64,000 nt of DNA. Origin: Plantago major (Eukaryota; Streptophyta; Magnoliopsida; Lamiales; Plantaginaceae). The stretch's first letter is position 1. The number at the start of each line of letters is the position of its first letter. The notes under the pieces were generated by a model that saw nothing but the letters and a program-made list of their open reading frames with translations, did no database searches and was not told the DNA's origin. The DNA is taken from contig CM048840.1 in the NCBI GenBank assembly GCA_026545765.1, forward strand, positions 84,906,877 through 84,970,876. Direction: 5' to 3'. This document shows, piece after piece, positions 33,862-46,500 of the stretch. Both the position numbers and the translations under genes were made by a program.

Positions 33862-36800
33862 ATGGCTCCCAAACGTGCTTCTACTCGTAAATCCCAGCTA
33901 CTACTACTGATGCTTTGAAAAGCAAGCACCGGTGCTAGTTATTACTAACAATCGGTTGATCGGAGAATTGACACGATCATTGGACTTCAAATCAGGGATG
34001 ATTTGGGGTGGTGCCATGATTGAGGAATACTGGTAGCCGATAGAAAACCAATGACGGAAGTTAGTATTTGATATGCTTGAAAAGGCAAAAATCAAGGGTA
34101 TTCTATCCTCTTCCGGTGGAGTTTCTTCCTTTGGATGTTCGAGTTTTACAACAACTCCACAATTATTTCAAGATCTCTGAAGGCTTGAGATAGTGTCTAT
34201 CAAGACCAAAGTCCAAGGACAAGAAATCTTGTTGACGAAGCGACTTTCTGATCTGTTTGAACTTCAAAAGCTTGGAAAGGATTTTGAGATTGACACCAAG
34301 GATGAAGATCTCCTTGAAGGTGTGAAGCAATTGTACAGTAATGTGTGTGATCTTGACAAACCAGACACACCCATCGACTTTAAGCTTGCTGACATAAGGA
34401 CCAGACATCTTTTGGTCCACTGGAATGTGTTGGCATGTATCCTTCACAGAGGCTTTGATGGTCTACAAGGAGGTGCTGACCAGATAAGCCAAGAACGCTG
34501 GATGATGATGTTCTTGTTGAGCCAACAAGACAAAAGGCTGGAAAATCCTTTTAATTGGGGGAAGTACGCCTTCATGAAATTTGTGAAGAAGATACAAGGC
34601 TTTGAGCCTAAAATCGTTAAGGGCCTTGCTGAGCCAAAAGCCACAGTAAGCTATGGACTGAAAATTTGCTACTTACTGGAATGTCTTGGCATTGAGCTCA
34701 GAGAGACGGCAGATATTGCCAACAGTAACCTACTCTACAAATATGAGTATACAAACTTGATGAAAAAGGTTACTGGATCTCATAAAGGTTCCAAGAAGCG
34801 AAAGACTGAAGAGGTATCTGAGGGAAAAGTTGCGACCAAGAAGCCCAGAACTTCAAGGAAGAAGTCTGCAGGCAAATCAGAAGGCACACCCATTGAGGTT
34901 GTCGATTCCCAGATACCTGACGTCGCTGCAGATGAACTCATCAATGAAGATGAACTCATCAATGCTGCAAAAGAGGCATCAGCTACTGAACAAGTAGACT
35001 CAGCAAGCGAAAGTGCTTTCAGAAATGTCAAGATTATTGCCGAAAGCCTTGCTGATGAACTCATAAATGCTGAAAAACTTCTAACTCTTTCTGCAGAAGC
35101 GGTAGGATTGTTGATAACTCGCATTCCGATTCGATGACGAATCGAACGAGGAGAAGATCCCATCCCCCAAGGTTGCTGAAAAAGTAACCAAGGCAAAGGG
35201 GAAGAACAAAAGGTCCAAGGTTGCTGAGAAAGCAACCAGCTCACAGGTTGCTGAACAAGCACCTATAGCAAAGGTTGTTGGTGCCAACACACCATCAGGG
35301 AAAGTCACATATAAACAACTTCAAGAAGCCCTGATGAGTGGTGACCTAGTGTTGGTAGACGCTGATGTCAACACCACACTTAAAAATCTGGAAGAACTCT
35401 CAACTGCTCAAACTTCTGCTTCCAGACAACCACAACAACCACAACCACAACAGCCACAAGTGGTTGATGAAATGGTAAATGAACTCCATTTCGACATGCC
35501 AGCAATGCAACATGCTGAAGAAAATCCTGCAAATGAGCAGGTTCCCCAACTCCAAGAGAGGGATCAAACTGAGACACCTACTCAGAATGATCAACCAGGG
35601 GAGGCAACTGAGTTAGCCACTCAGGAAAAGGTTGAAGTACCTCAAACTTCCAACAAAGAAGCAACACTGGAACAACGAGACCAACTCATGGAAGGGTCAC
35701 AAGTTCCAGAGACCACTCAGCCTGACATTGCTCAGGTAGCTGAATGGTTTGCACTTGTGAATTTCTTTGTGTTTTCTGTCTTGTTAACTAATAAAAATTC
35801 TTTGTTACAGGCTGAATTAGAAACAAAAGAACAAGAGGAAGCTGCAAAGCTTGCCTCAGAATCTGAGTAGGAGGCTTCCATAGCCTCACCACTTAAGGAA
35901 CAAGAGCACATCTCACGGTGAAAGACAGTTCCTTAAGATATAACATCTCAGATATGTGCTTTATACACTTGACTAATACTATTAAGTGTTTGTTTCTAAT
36001 AGGCTCCAACTGAGAAGAAAAATGAAGAGATTGAAAAGTCTATCTCTTCAGAGAAGAATCCAGAGACTTCCAAGGTCTCTGAGGAACACGTATCTGAACC
36101 TTCTGCAGAGAAGGTATTTCATTCAGATATCTATAATCTTCAAAGACAAATCTCTGATCATTTTTCTCAAACTAACACTTTCTACTTAAACAGGTTCAAA
36201 AAGAAGTAGAAGTTGCTGGGGAATCGCCCGCTCAATCCCCACAACAAATGGAAATTGATGAGGCATCAAAACCTTCATCACAAGAAAAATTTCCAGAGAC
36301 TGCACAAGTATCTGAGCCTCCAATAGTGGAGGTAATTGACCTCTCATATATCTGATTCTGAAAATAGAACTTTTTCTTGATAAAATTTCCTAAGTGTTAT
36401 GTTTCTAATCTCAGGTTCAAAAAGAAAGAGAGGATGCTGAGAATCAGACTTCCAAGTCTCCTCCTCACACCAAGATATCTGAGGCACCTGGAACCTCAGT
36501 AGTCCAACCCTCTGAGCCTGTTGCTGTTGCACAGGTAACACAGATACTTGACTACTCTAAAACTCAGATATCTACACAAGTTTTAAAACTAATTCAAAAC
36601 TCTCTCTTTCAAGTTCAGAGTAGTGCCAAGAAGGAGTCGAATGATGACTATGAAAACCTTCTTCCCTTCTTCAAGACTTATACCTTGCCAAAGCATATTC
36701 AATGCTTCAAGAAATGGAAAGGGTTAAGGTGCTCTGATCTCTCTGAAATACTGAGAATCACAGATCAACCAACAAGACGAGCACGAGCTCTTAACCTGGA

Positions 36801-39396
36801 AAACTACATCCACGCAATGTTCCCTAATGAACAATACAAAGTTGCGACCTTAATGCATAAGGATTTTTCCAAGGAAGTGGCACACACATTGGTGCAAGCC
36901 TTCAAACAGGCAGATGGTCAGACCAGATTGCAGATGGCATTCAAGCCAGTCCTGCCCTAGACACTACAATTTATTCCTTCTGAACAAGAAGAAGTAAATG
37001 GGCAAATGATCACTATTCCAGAAGTGATCAATCTGGTCTCTAAAGATGAAGAAGAGAAGGAAACTGGCGAAAATGACTATGAAGATTTTCCTTCTGGCCA
37101 TCACAAGGATGAGGATGATAAAAAGGATGATGATGATGCCCCTGCACCAGGGACGGGAGGAATTCCACAAGGACACATTGCCTCAGCTGCTGAAAAGCAC
37201 ACTGAGAGGACATCACAGCAATCCCCTCCTCCATCACCTCAGAAATCTACCCATCCATCTTCCCAACAACAAAAAGACACTACTGAACAAGTAGTTGAGC
37301 ACTCTGAGGAAACAACTCATAAGATATTAAATACTCAAGCCAGAACTGCTCAACTCAAACAACTGTTGGAAGAAGAGCAACAACTCCATCTTCAACTTGA
37401 AGAATAGCTAGTTAAATCCAGAGATAAGCTTAATCAACTACAAGATCAATACTTACAAGAGACAGTAGCTTACTCTGAGGTTAAAGAGCTCCAGGATGCT
37501 GTAAATGCTATTGCTAAGGAGCTAGATACTGAAGAAGTATCTAAAGAAAAGCATGATGCTAAGGCTGCATCATCAGCAAAAGACATACCATCCTCTTCTC
37601 ATAAAGGAAAGAAGCCCATCTCTGAGATGGTTGCTGGACTGAAAAATCTTGAAAATGTCCAAGAGGATGAAGATCACTTGGCTGAGGACTCAGATGATGA
37701 AGAAGACAAGACGTTGGCAGAACACCGCAATGAACACTTAGCGGTTTCTCATCTGAAAAGGAAGCTAATTGCTCCTGAAGTTTTCAACAAACTGCCAAAT
37801 GTCCACTCCCATGAATATAGATATCAAGTTTTGGCACATCTTAAAAGGGAGATGTCTTCACAAAACAAAGAAGTAATTGCCTCTGTCCCCTCAGATATGC
37901 AAAAATTCACTAAGCTCATCACTCAGAGAACAACCAGTATGATCATTGCTCAGAAGGATCTGGGAATGGTAAGGGACGATGATGTTTCATTAGCTGAAAA
38001 AGCTTTTCATGAGGCAAGTTACACTGCTGGAAAAGCAGATGCCATTCTAGGCCCATTGGCAGAGCTCACTGATAAGGAAAAGGGACTTATCAAACAAAAT
38101 CAGGAGCTAAAGGCTGAACTTCAGAAGTTGGTCACTGCCTACAACTACTTACAAAAGAATTTTGAGTCCCTCTCAGATTCTTTTGTAGTACTTAGTCAGT
38201 CAACAATGACTAAGGGGGAAGAATTTGGATCTGATCAAGGAAGAGGAAAGAAGAAATCTAGAGTTGGTGCCGCTCAGAAAGGAAGAGGAAACCAGAAAAC
38301 ATCCCAGCCACCACTTAGAATAAATGAATCCTCACCAAATCAAGCTGCTTTGCAAATAGTAGCTACTTCCCAGCAACCAACTGAAGAAACTATGGTAACA
38401 AGGGCCATGGCAAAAAGACCTCCAAGGAGTACCAAGGCTCCAAGGAGAAGACAAGTAAGAGGGATTGATGAATCTTCCGAAGAAGAGAAGAAGGTCAAAT
38501 CAAATCCCAGGGCAATGAAGAAGGCTGCAAAAGTCTCACAAGAATTAATCTTGATGATGATGAAGAAACTGATGAAGATGAAGCTCCTCTTCACAGAAAA
38601 AGGAAAATTGATAGCCTAACTAAGCCCACAGCTGCAAAGCCTTTAGCAGCTAAAACACCCTCTGGAAATACCAAGTCAATCCAGGGTGGTTCTTCAAGTA
38701 ATCCCCCAAAGGAGAATTCTAGACAAAGAAGGAACAGGCTGAGAGCTGAACAAATAAAAAGTCTACTTCCACTCAGGCCAGAAGAAGCCAAAATTGAGTT
38801 TGTGAAGAATGACAACAATTCCCCTGTCTACATGTGCATTAATCAAAAGAATGGCTACTGGATTCTGGAACTCAAACACTTACTGGTAAATTCAAGGTTT
38901 CCAGAATCAATCCATAAACAGCTCATGGCATGGAGAAAAGATAAGCCAATCTTGATTAACACCAACCACATCAAAGCATGGTTGGATTTTGAAGTAATCA
39001 AGAGAACTGAAGCCATGAAGAAGGACCTCTCTGATGAATGTCCTTATGGAAAGCGGATGATGTGCATGAATTTCCAACCTTCTTTGGAGCAGCACAAGAG
39101 CAAGACTTGCTGTGGAACCCTATGAGTCCTTCTACTTAACTGAAGATCAATACAAGGGTGACATCAGATATCTGAAGATCATTTATGAATACTTCAAGCT
39201 ATCAGATATCAGAATCGAGCATGCCTGGAAATGGGGAAAGTATCTGTGGGTCAAGCATTTTGTCAAGAGAAATCCCACCAAAACCTACAAGGAAGTCTGT
39301 GGATTTGCCAGAGACACAGAGATGATTATCAGAACTCTTCTCTATGACTACTCTGATGACATAAAAAGGTTTGGTGATAGGAAATTTGCAGACTGA
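33862..39396 (+). pseudogene. Element A third ORF (env-like position), multi-exon
   Basis: Begins MAPKRASTRKSQ and breaks at once. Its N-terminal domain resumes at 34193 (IRTRHLLVHWNVLACILH, then GADQISQERW), a domain common in plant genomes as 'putative plant transposon protein'. A Lys-rich segment (KKRKTEE.., KKPRTSRKKS) may be a nuclear signal. The region 35736-36618 is cut by five GT-AG introns into short phase-0 exons. A long exon from 36619 has a Glu/Gln-rich coiled coil and TAG stops at 36958 and 37405. Frameshifts near 38540 and 39105 precede a TGA at 39394. No signal peptide or membrane segment is visible, so an envelope role is not supported. Element B keeps the first 366 codons intact. 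Confidence 0.75.
35736..36618 (+). other. Intron-exon array inside element A ORF3
   Basis: Introns by GT-AG and frame: 35736-35810 (75 bp), 35918-36002 (85), 36114-36193 (80), 36332-36414 (83) and 36535-36618 (84). Exons 36003-36113, 36194-36331 and 36415-36534 are 111, 138 and 120 nt, all multiples of three. Two of these exons start GTTCAAAAAGAA (VQKE). They share the phrase P-E-T-x-x-V-S-E, as if made by exon duplication. The second donor site is the least certain. Element B has matching introns at 45327-45252, 45153-45070, 44919-44834 and 44717-44640. Confidence 0.75.
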
Positions 39397-39774
39397 TCCA
39401 TGGAACTGTTTTGAAGACTTGAAGAATTTTTGAAGACTTGAAGACTTGTCATTTAGAATGTTCACTTGGAGCTTGGTAACTCCTGTTGTTCTATTTGACT
39501 AAGTAGTTTTCTGAGATTTTGCTGATTGTTCTTATCTGTTAAATCTTGAAAAAGTTATCTGTAAGCTTTCTTTGTATCATATCTGATGAAGTTACTCTCA
39601 GATATCATTTTATATAAAAGATAACTTGTCAGCAAAGATCACACCTTGTGATTTGGTTGATGTTTACTTTCTGCACTTAATTATATGAATTAAAAGATCA
39701 TAAGAAATGATTAAGTGGTGGATTGTTTCCTCATTCAGATTTGTAATAGGTCATATAGTCATCGTTGACTGATC

Positions 39775-39789
39775 AAAATGGGGGAAATT
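39775..39789 (+). other. Polypurine tract of element A
   Basis: AAAATGGGGGAAATT directly precedes the 3' LTR. It primes plus-strand DNA synthesis in this class. Confidence 0.8.
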
Positions 39790-41380
39790 TGTTAGGAATA
39801 TCTGTTTAGATTTTGATCAGCAACCTAATGACTTATCTTAGCTCAGAAAGGTGAATAGTACTCTTAGTTCACTTGAACACTGTAAAAGAGGAAACTCACT
39901 AAGTATGATAGTCTAGCAAATCTTGTATAGGATGTTAGGTCTCGAAATGTAATTTTTATTTTCTGAAGAAGACCAAGAAGAAGGCATCCAGCAGGAAAAG
40001 TTCAACGGAGTTGAAGATTTGAAGACTGCACAAGATTGCTGAAGACAAGGGTTTTTCAGATACCTGTGTCCAGATATCTTGGAGAAACAAGTGTTTTGAA
40101 ACACACGAGTTGCAAAAGATATCTGAGAATAAAAGGTTTCTGAGACGAGAAAAGTGCCCACAGATATCTACACTCAGATACCTTGGACATAAAATATGCT
40201 TCTGAAAAAGAAACATATTATAACAAGTTGTTTAAACAAGTGGTCTCTGGAGCTATGATGATCTCTGGAAAAGAACATGCAAAGTTTCAGAAAGCTCTGA
40301 TTGTATAAAGATCTCTGATACCATGCATAGTTCCGTTAGCACTACAAGACAAAATATAGTACAGTGCATTAAATGCACAGACAGTACTATATTCAGATAT
40401 CAATAGTTTGAATTTGATTTAAGCCTAACGGATACTATTCAAACGGCACTCAAATTCATCTATAAATATCAACACTTAGACTGCTTGAGAATACACATAG
40501 AACTTAGACCTCAGAATATATTGAATACTCACACAAGTGCTCTCAAGCAAACTACTTACCTTCAAGCTTTCTGTTGCGACCAAAGCTCTTGATTCTAAGT
40601 AGCACAAAAGTTCTAAGTGTCCTGATCCTTAACGAGCATTGTTATCTGTGAAAGAGTTGAACTAAGATTTGATATCTAAGTTTCATTCTCTTGAACACTT
40701 ACCATAGACTTGGGTCAGTAGAGAACAAGATACCATACATTGCAAAGTGTATTAAGTATACTTGATTCACAGAGCTATCTGAATAACTGAACAAGTTATT
40801 AAAGGAGCTCACCTGACAAACAAACCTAAAACCAACACCATATATGGCGTGGAGTACATGAAGTACTTAGTTTGAAAAACTAAGGAATAACTCCAAGGTT
40901 GTTGAGCACAGGAAGTACTTAGCTTGGGAAGCTAATGAATAGCTCAAAAAGGTTTCTGAGTACAGGAAGTACTTGGCTGTGGAAGCCGGGGAATAACTCA
41001 GGGGGAACACTTGGTTGGGAACCTAGTGCTTTTAGGAATCTAAGAAAAGATATCTGTAAGGTTACCTCATTTATCTTAGTGGATTCTAGGTCTGAGAAAG
41101 ACCGGAGTGGATTAGTTGAAGGATTACGCCACCTTCAGATACCACTATAAAAAGACGTGTGTTATTTACTTTCTGCAGTTTATTACTTGTTTTACTTATA
41201 TTGCAAAGTACTTACACTTATCTTGCTGAACACGTGCACTTATCTCAGAAGTCTTCCGCTCTCTGAAATTAAGTATCAGATATCTTCTGGATATCGAGAG
41301 AAGCTTATCGACAAAAGTTTTTAAAAGACTATTCACCCCCCCCCCCCTAGTCTTTTACTTTGCCGTTATCTGGACCAACA
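39790..41380 (+). repeat. Element A 3' LTR
   Basis: 1591 bp, TGTTAGG to CCAACA, followed by the ATTAT duplication. Near 41283-41310 it differs from the 5' LTR by a cluster of changes that create CG (ATATCGAGAG for ATATCTGAGA, ATCGAC for ATAGAC). C run of 12 at 41336-41347. Confidence 0.95.
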
Positions 41381-41502
41381 ATTATTACTCAAAGTACCAG
41401 AGTCAATAACTCTAAGCTAATTGAGAAATAAGAGAAACATTATAAAATTTGAAATCAATTAATTAGCAGAATAGATGAAGAATTTTTCATAAAAGTACAT
41501 AC

Positions 41503-42420
41503 ATCAATGTATTCTTTGGAATTGCCACCCGCAGTACGAAAAGAAGCTTGAGCGAAGTTAACATCCAAATCCAGACCGTTTTCGACCTTGTTTCACGATC
41601 TGTATATCCCAACCAGACTCCTTACTAACTCGTAAATTCAAATTCTCTTTCTCCTCGGCTAACTTCTCCACCACGTAAGGCAAACATCCCGGTTCCACTT
41701 CTCGAACCTTCTTAGCCCCAAACCTATAACTCCCTCTCAACCAATCCATTTCATCCTCTTCCACCTCTCCATTAGACGAAACCTTCAATTCCTTGCCCTC
41801 AAAGCTCGAAGGCTGAGAGCGTTTTATGCCAGGAAGACGAGCTGGAGGGCCTCAACGGTAGCACAGGAGGCGCGTCTTTGGACTTCTTGCTTTTGCCTCT
41901 TCGCTACAATAACTCCAGTATCTCATCTAACGAGATCCGAACCACCGAATTCGACCACAAGGATACCATTTCCTAAACCTAAACCCTTACCTTACAAGCC
42001 TAATTCGCTCAACCGGTTGTCGATTCGTTCAAATTTCAAAAATATCCGCAACAGACTTTGTTGAGAAATACCTAATTGGGATCAAAACCATCAATTCAAT
42101 GCTCTCACGGAATCAAATCAGCAGCAGGTTCAGCTTGAGGCACGTGTAGAAAGAAGGTTAAGGAGTCCATGAAATTTATACCTATTCACTTCAATCAATT
42201 GAAATGGTTGATAACTCGACTCCAAATCGGCCGTGTTATATCAGACGGACTGTATTAACTTAGAGATTCAGATATATTCAGATCGATTTTTTTGGTTTTT
42301 TTTTTCTTTTGTGCAAATAAGGAGAACTTACCGGAAGCCAAGTGAGCTTGAGTTCCATCCCTAGCGCCGCCAACGTGAGCATAAGACTAACTGTTGTTCT
42401 GAGCTCCTTTGTGACATTGT
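41503..42420 (-). pseudogene. Broken host gene, minus strand, with two exon-like segments
   Basis: Exon-like segment 1 (about 42420-42332) reads ELRTTVSLMLTLAALGMELK.. and ends in CCG|GTAAGT, a strong donor. Segment 2 (about 41990-41503) begins MVSLWSNSVVRISLDEILEL, passes a TAG and a frame change, then is open for 76 codons (MDWLRGSYRFGAKKVREVEP). It shifts again near 41570 and ends at GAT|GTATGT (donor at 41502). From memory the SLDEILELL..PPVLPLRP and FGAKKVR phrases resemble the N-terminus of plant class VIII myosins, but downstream residues do not, so I give no product. Element A lies in the following intron-like DNA and a short LINE abuts the upstream exon. Stops and shifts suggest a pseudogene. 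Confidence 0.4.
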
Positions 42421-43300
42421 TGAGGGGGAAATTCGTATTACTGTATAAGACAAGCAACGCATCCTTACCACAGTGATGGAACCTCAGGTTTTATCTCCCA
42501 TTTTGGAGGCTGCGTCTCCTTCTCTTCTAGTTGAAGAACATATTCCTTCAACTCCGATCATTCCTTTTGGCGAGAATAATCCGGAGTTTGAGCCTGTTTT
42601 GAGAATCCGAAGTAGATCAGCCAATGATTTACTTCTAGTTTCTCTGACTTCTGATCATGGTGTTAGTTCGGACACGCAAGATTTTATGGGGATGGACTTT
42701 GATGAGTCTGGTTTGGAAAAGGATTTTTTAGCATCCTACATCCCTACTCCTGTTATTGGAAGATTGACGAGAAACTCTGCAAAAGCTGGAAAGGAAGGGA
42801 ATTTTTATACTTCTCTCAGATCAAGTAAGAAGAAGAAGAAGTCTGGAAAAAAGAATGGTAAACGAGCTTCACCCTCTAATCTTTTATGATGATTGATATG
42901 ATTTGGTACATTCGAGGTGTTAGAGGGAATTTGTCTGGTAATGGGTGCGGCGGTCTAGTGTGGAACGAATCGAGAGTAACTATTTTTGTGTCCTCTCGGT
43001 TCTCTTTTGTTTGGTTTGTGGTATCCTAAAGGTAGTATCCGCCTAACATTGTTGATAGTAGGAAGTGATGTATGGTATAGCTTTCTTGTCTAGCTACAAA
43101 TGTAGTTATTTCGATTAGAATGATAGGACTTTTGGTGATTCTGGATAATTGTGTGATCTTTAGTTTTACTAGAATTTGGAAAGAACTTGTAATTTTGAGT
43201 TTGATGGCCATGGGTTCTTATAAACCCCCATGATTGTATTTTCCAGTATTAATATAGGAGCTTGACTCCACTTTCCAACTAAAAAAAAAAAAAAAAAAAG
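42421..43300 (+). mobile_element. Internally deleted LINE with poly(A) tail
   Basis: An open frame of 138 codons (42473-42889) has a Ser/Glu-rich body and a basic tail (SSKKKKKSGKKNGKR) as in the C-terminus of a plant LINE ORF1. A new frame directly after reads MIWYIRGVRGN, typical of the start of the ORF2 endonuclease. The rest of ORF2 is missing. A 3' UTR with a TATAAACCCCCATG phrase leads to a run of 19 A at 43281-43299. The 5' limit is approximate and no clear target duplication was found. It needs a helper LINE to move. Confidence 0.65.
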
Positions 43301-43555
43301 AAGAAGAAGAGAGAGAAAAGGTTGATGAGGGAAATGAGATTTGGTGATGATGAAATGTTAACAGACGAAGAACAGAGAATTCAATACAAAGGACTCTCCA
43401 CGCGCCAAGTTGTGGATTATATACAACTTTTAAAAATGTATAATTGTTAACATTGATGTCCTTTTATGTAAATAATATTTTTTGTTTAAAACATGTCAAT
43501 GACAATATAGATCAGTGTCTAGATGAATTATATAGAGACAGTATCTCATAAGATC
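43301..43555. other. Short unassigned stretch
   Basis: GAAGAAGAAGAGAGAG after the LINE tail, then AT-rich DNA. Nothing else is recognised. Confidence 0.4.
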
Positions 43556-46500
43556 TTCTTCATCATCTGAGGGATTAGCCCAGTGATCTTCATCTTCTTG
43601 GACATTTTCATCAATCGTATCAAGTCCAGCAACCATCTCAGAGATTGGTTTCTTTCCTTTCTGGGAGGAGGATGGTGCTTCTTTCGAAGACGATGCAGCC
43701 TTAGCATCGTGCTTGACTTCAGATACTTCTTCAGTATCGAGTTCTTTGGTGATCTCTTGCACAGCATCCCGTAGCTCTTTAACCTCAGAGTAAGCAATCA
43801 TTTCTTCTAAGTATAGATCTTGTAGTTGATCAATCTTATCTCTGGATTTAGCTAATTGTTCTTCCAGCTGAAGATGGAGCTGTTGTTCTTCTTCCAACAG
43901 TTGTCTGAGTTGAGCACTTCTGGTCTTAGTGTTTAATATTTTCTTATTGGTTTCTTCAGAAAGCTCAACTACTTGTTCAGTAGTAACTGCGTGTTGGTGA
44001 GAAGATGGATGAGTAGATTTCTGAGGTGATGAAGACGGAGATTTCTGTGAAGTCTTCTCAGTTTGCTTTTCAGCAGCTGAGGCATTGTTTCTCTGTGAAA
44101 TTCCTCCGGTCCCTGGTGCAGGGGCATCATCATCATCCTTTTTGTCATTATCATCCTTTTGGTGATGATCAGTGGGAGGTTCATCAAAGAAATTTTCATT
44201 CATTTCTTCCTCCTCATCATCTTCAGATACAAGATTGATCACTTCCGGGATAGTGATCTTCTGCCCATTAACTTCTTCTTGTTCAGAAGGTATGAATTGC
44301 AGTCTGGGGCAGAACTGGCTTGAATGCCATCTGTAATCTTGTCGATCATCACTGCTCAAAGGCATGTATCAAACTATGCGCCACTTCTCCGGAAAAGTCC
44401 TTGTAGTAAAAGTCGAATCAGTATGTTGTTCTCAGAGCAAACATTGCTTGGACATATGTTTCGTGTCAAGAGCTCGCCCGTCTGGTTGGTTGATCTTATT
44501 CTCAATATTTCGTAGAGATCGAGCACCTTAACTTCGCCATTTCTTGAAGCATTGAATGTGCTTTGGCAAAGTGTGAGCTTTGAAAAAGTGAAGTAGTCCC
44601 TTGTTTCTTCAATGGGAACACCTTTGCATCTGTTTGAGCCTGAAAGAAAGAGTTTTGAGTGAGCTTCAAAACTTTTGTAGATATCTGAGTAGAAGTGTAG
44701 TTTAGTTTCTGAGTTACCTGAGTATGAACATCAGGATCAGATACTGTTCTCTTTGGGACAATTGGTGTCTCGATATCTTGTGGTGAGGTGGAGACTTGGA
44801 AGTCTGGTCCTCATCAACCTTTCTTTCTTGAACCTGAGAATTAACATTATCACAATACTTAGGAATTTTTATCAAGAAGAACTTTAAGTGACAAGTCAGA
44901 TATCTGAGAGGTCAATTACCTCCATGGGAGGCTCAGATACTTGTCTCTCAGAGACTTGTGCAGTCTCTGGAATCTTTTCTTGTGATGAAGCCCTTGATGC
45001 CTCATCAATTTCCATAGGTGCAGGGGATGTCGCAACTTTGTCCCCTTGCACTTCTACTTCTGATTGAGCCTGTAAGTAGATAGTATTGAATAATTTAGAA
45101 GAAGTTTTAAGATAACCCAGGCTGAAGAGTACTTATCACTGATTTTCATATACCTTCAAGTTTGAAAGCTCTGATGTGCTTCGTAAACCTTGTTGGTTTC
45201 TGGGTTTGTCTCTGGCATTTCTGCCTTATCTTCTTCCATCTCAGTTGGATCCTGTTAGAAACATTTATCATTAATGATCATACAAATATTTTTACTGAAA
45301 AGTTAGTTCTCTTTAAGAATCATTTACCTGTGGCACATGCTCAGATTTCTCAAGAGTTGAGGTTGAAGGAACCTCTTTTCAAGATTCGAGGTAAGCTTTT
45401 CACTTCCTCTTGTTTTTCCGTTCTAACTCATTTGTAACAAAGAGATTCTTATAAGGTAACAAGATTTATAAGTATAAAATTTTTCACAAGGTAAGAGTTA
45501 AACCACCATTTACCCGAAGGCTTCAGTCGATTGGTCTTTGGAACTTGTGACCTTTCTATACATTGGTCGTCTTGTCCCGATTCAGCTTTGTTTGAAGTTT
45601 CGGTACTTCACACCTTCCTCGAGTATGCAACTCGCTTGCCTCCCCGGTTGATCATTACGAGTAGATGTCTCGCTTTGATCCTCTCATTGAGTTGGGGAAC
45701 CCGCTCAATTACAGGATTTTCTTCAAAGATATCTTGTATTCTTTGGTATGTCAAAATGGAGTTCATTTACCATTTCATCAACCACTTGTGGTCATGGTTG
45801 TTGTGTTTGTGGTTGTTGTGGTTGTGCGGAAGCGAAGATTGATCACCGAATGTTCTTCCGATTCTTAGATGTGGCATTTCCAAGATTCCGCCAATACTAA
45901 GATACCACTCATCGTGGCTTTGTGAAGTTGTGCAAGAGAGTCATTCCCTGATGATGTGTTTGCACCAACAACATTTGCTATAGGTTCAGCAACCTGTGGT
46001 GTAGGTTTTTCTTCAGATACCTTATCACCAGTTACTTGTTCAGTAACCTTAGCCCTCTTTGATTTTTTCTAGGACTTGAGAGATGACTAGTTCATCATCT
46101 TCATCGTCAGAGCTCTCATCAAGATTGGAACCGATTGGTCCATTATTCTGCGGTTTCGCAGATGGGGCTTGTGTTTTCACCACTTTTGGCAAGATTCATG
46201 AGTTCATCGGCAAGGCTTTCTCGCATTAGTCGCAACATTTCGAAAGCACTTTCTCTTCTTGAGTCTACTTGTTCGAGGGTGATAACTCTTTAAAGATTAA
46301 TTAATGAGTTCATCTGCCATGTTTGTAGATATCTGAGAATTGACAACCTCTTTGGGTGTGTCTTCTGATTTGCCAGCAGACTTCTTTCTTGAAGTTCTGG
46401 GCTTCTTGGTCGCAACCTTTTCTTCAGATATCTTTTCAGATTTTCTCTTCTTAGGACCTTTCTGAGACCCAGTAACCTTTTTCATCAGATTTGTATACTC

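Larger units (their letters stand above)
25333..41380 (+). mobile_element. Element A: 16-kb Sirevirus-like copia retrotransposon
   Basis: ATTAT target duplications (25328-25332 and 41381-41385) flank two LTRs (25333-26967 and 39790-41380), each running from TGTTAGG to CCAACA. A Met-tRNA primer site follows the 5' LTR, and a purine tract precedes the 3' LTR. The order is LTR, gag, protease, integrase, RT, RNase H, tandem array, long third ORF with introns, LTR, as in Sirevirus/Maximus (SIRE1-type) copia elements. The LTRs differ by roughly 15 substitutions plus a 44-bp length difference by eye, about 1%, so insertion is fairly recent. Yet gag-pol and ORF3 carry many frameshifts, so this copy is not autonomous. 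Confidence 0.95.

Noticed and set aside
33862-39396. Third ORF as a retroviral-type envelope gene
   Set aside because: No signal peptide, transmembrane segment or cleavage site is visible; the protein is charged, coiled-coil and basic, so only the position is env-like.
45531-45868. Trp/Leu/Val-rich plus-strand frames
   Set aside because: Antisense of the Gln/Pro-rich part of ORF3 in element B; low complexity.
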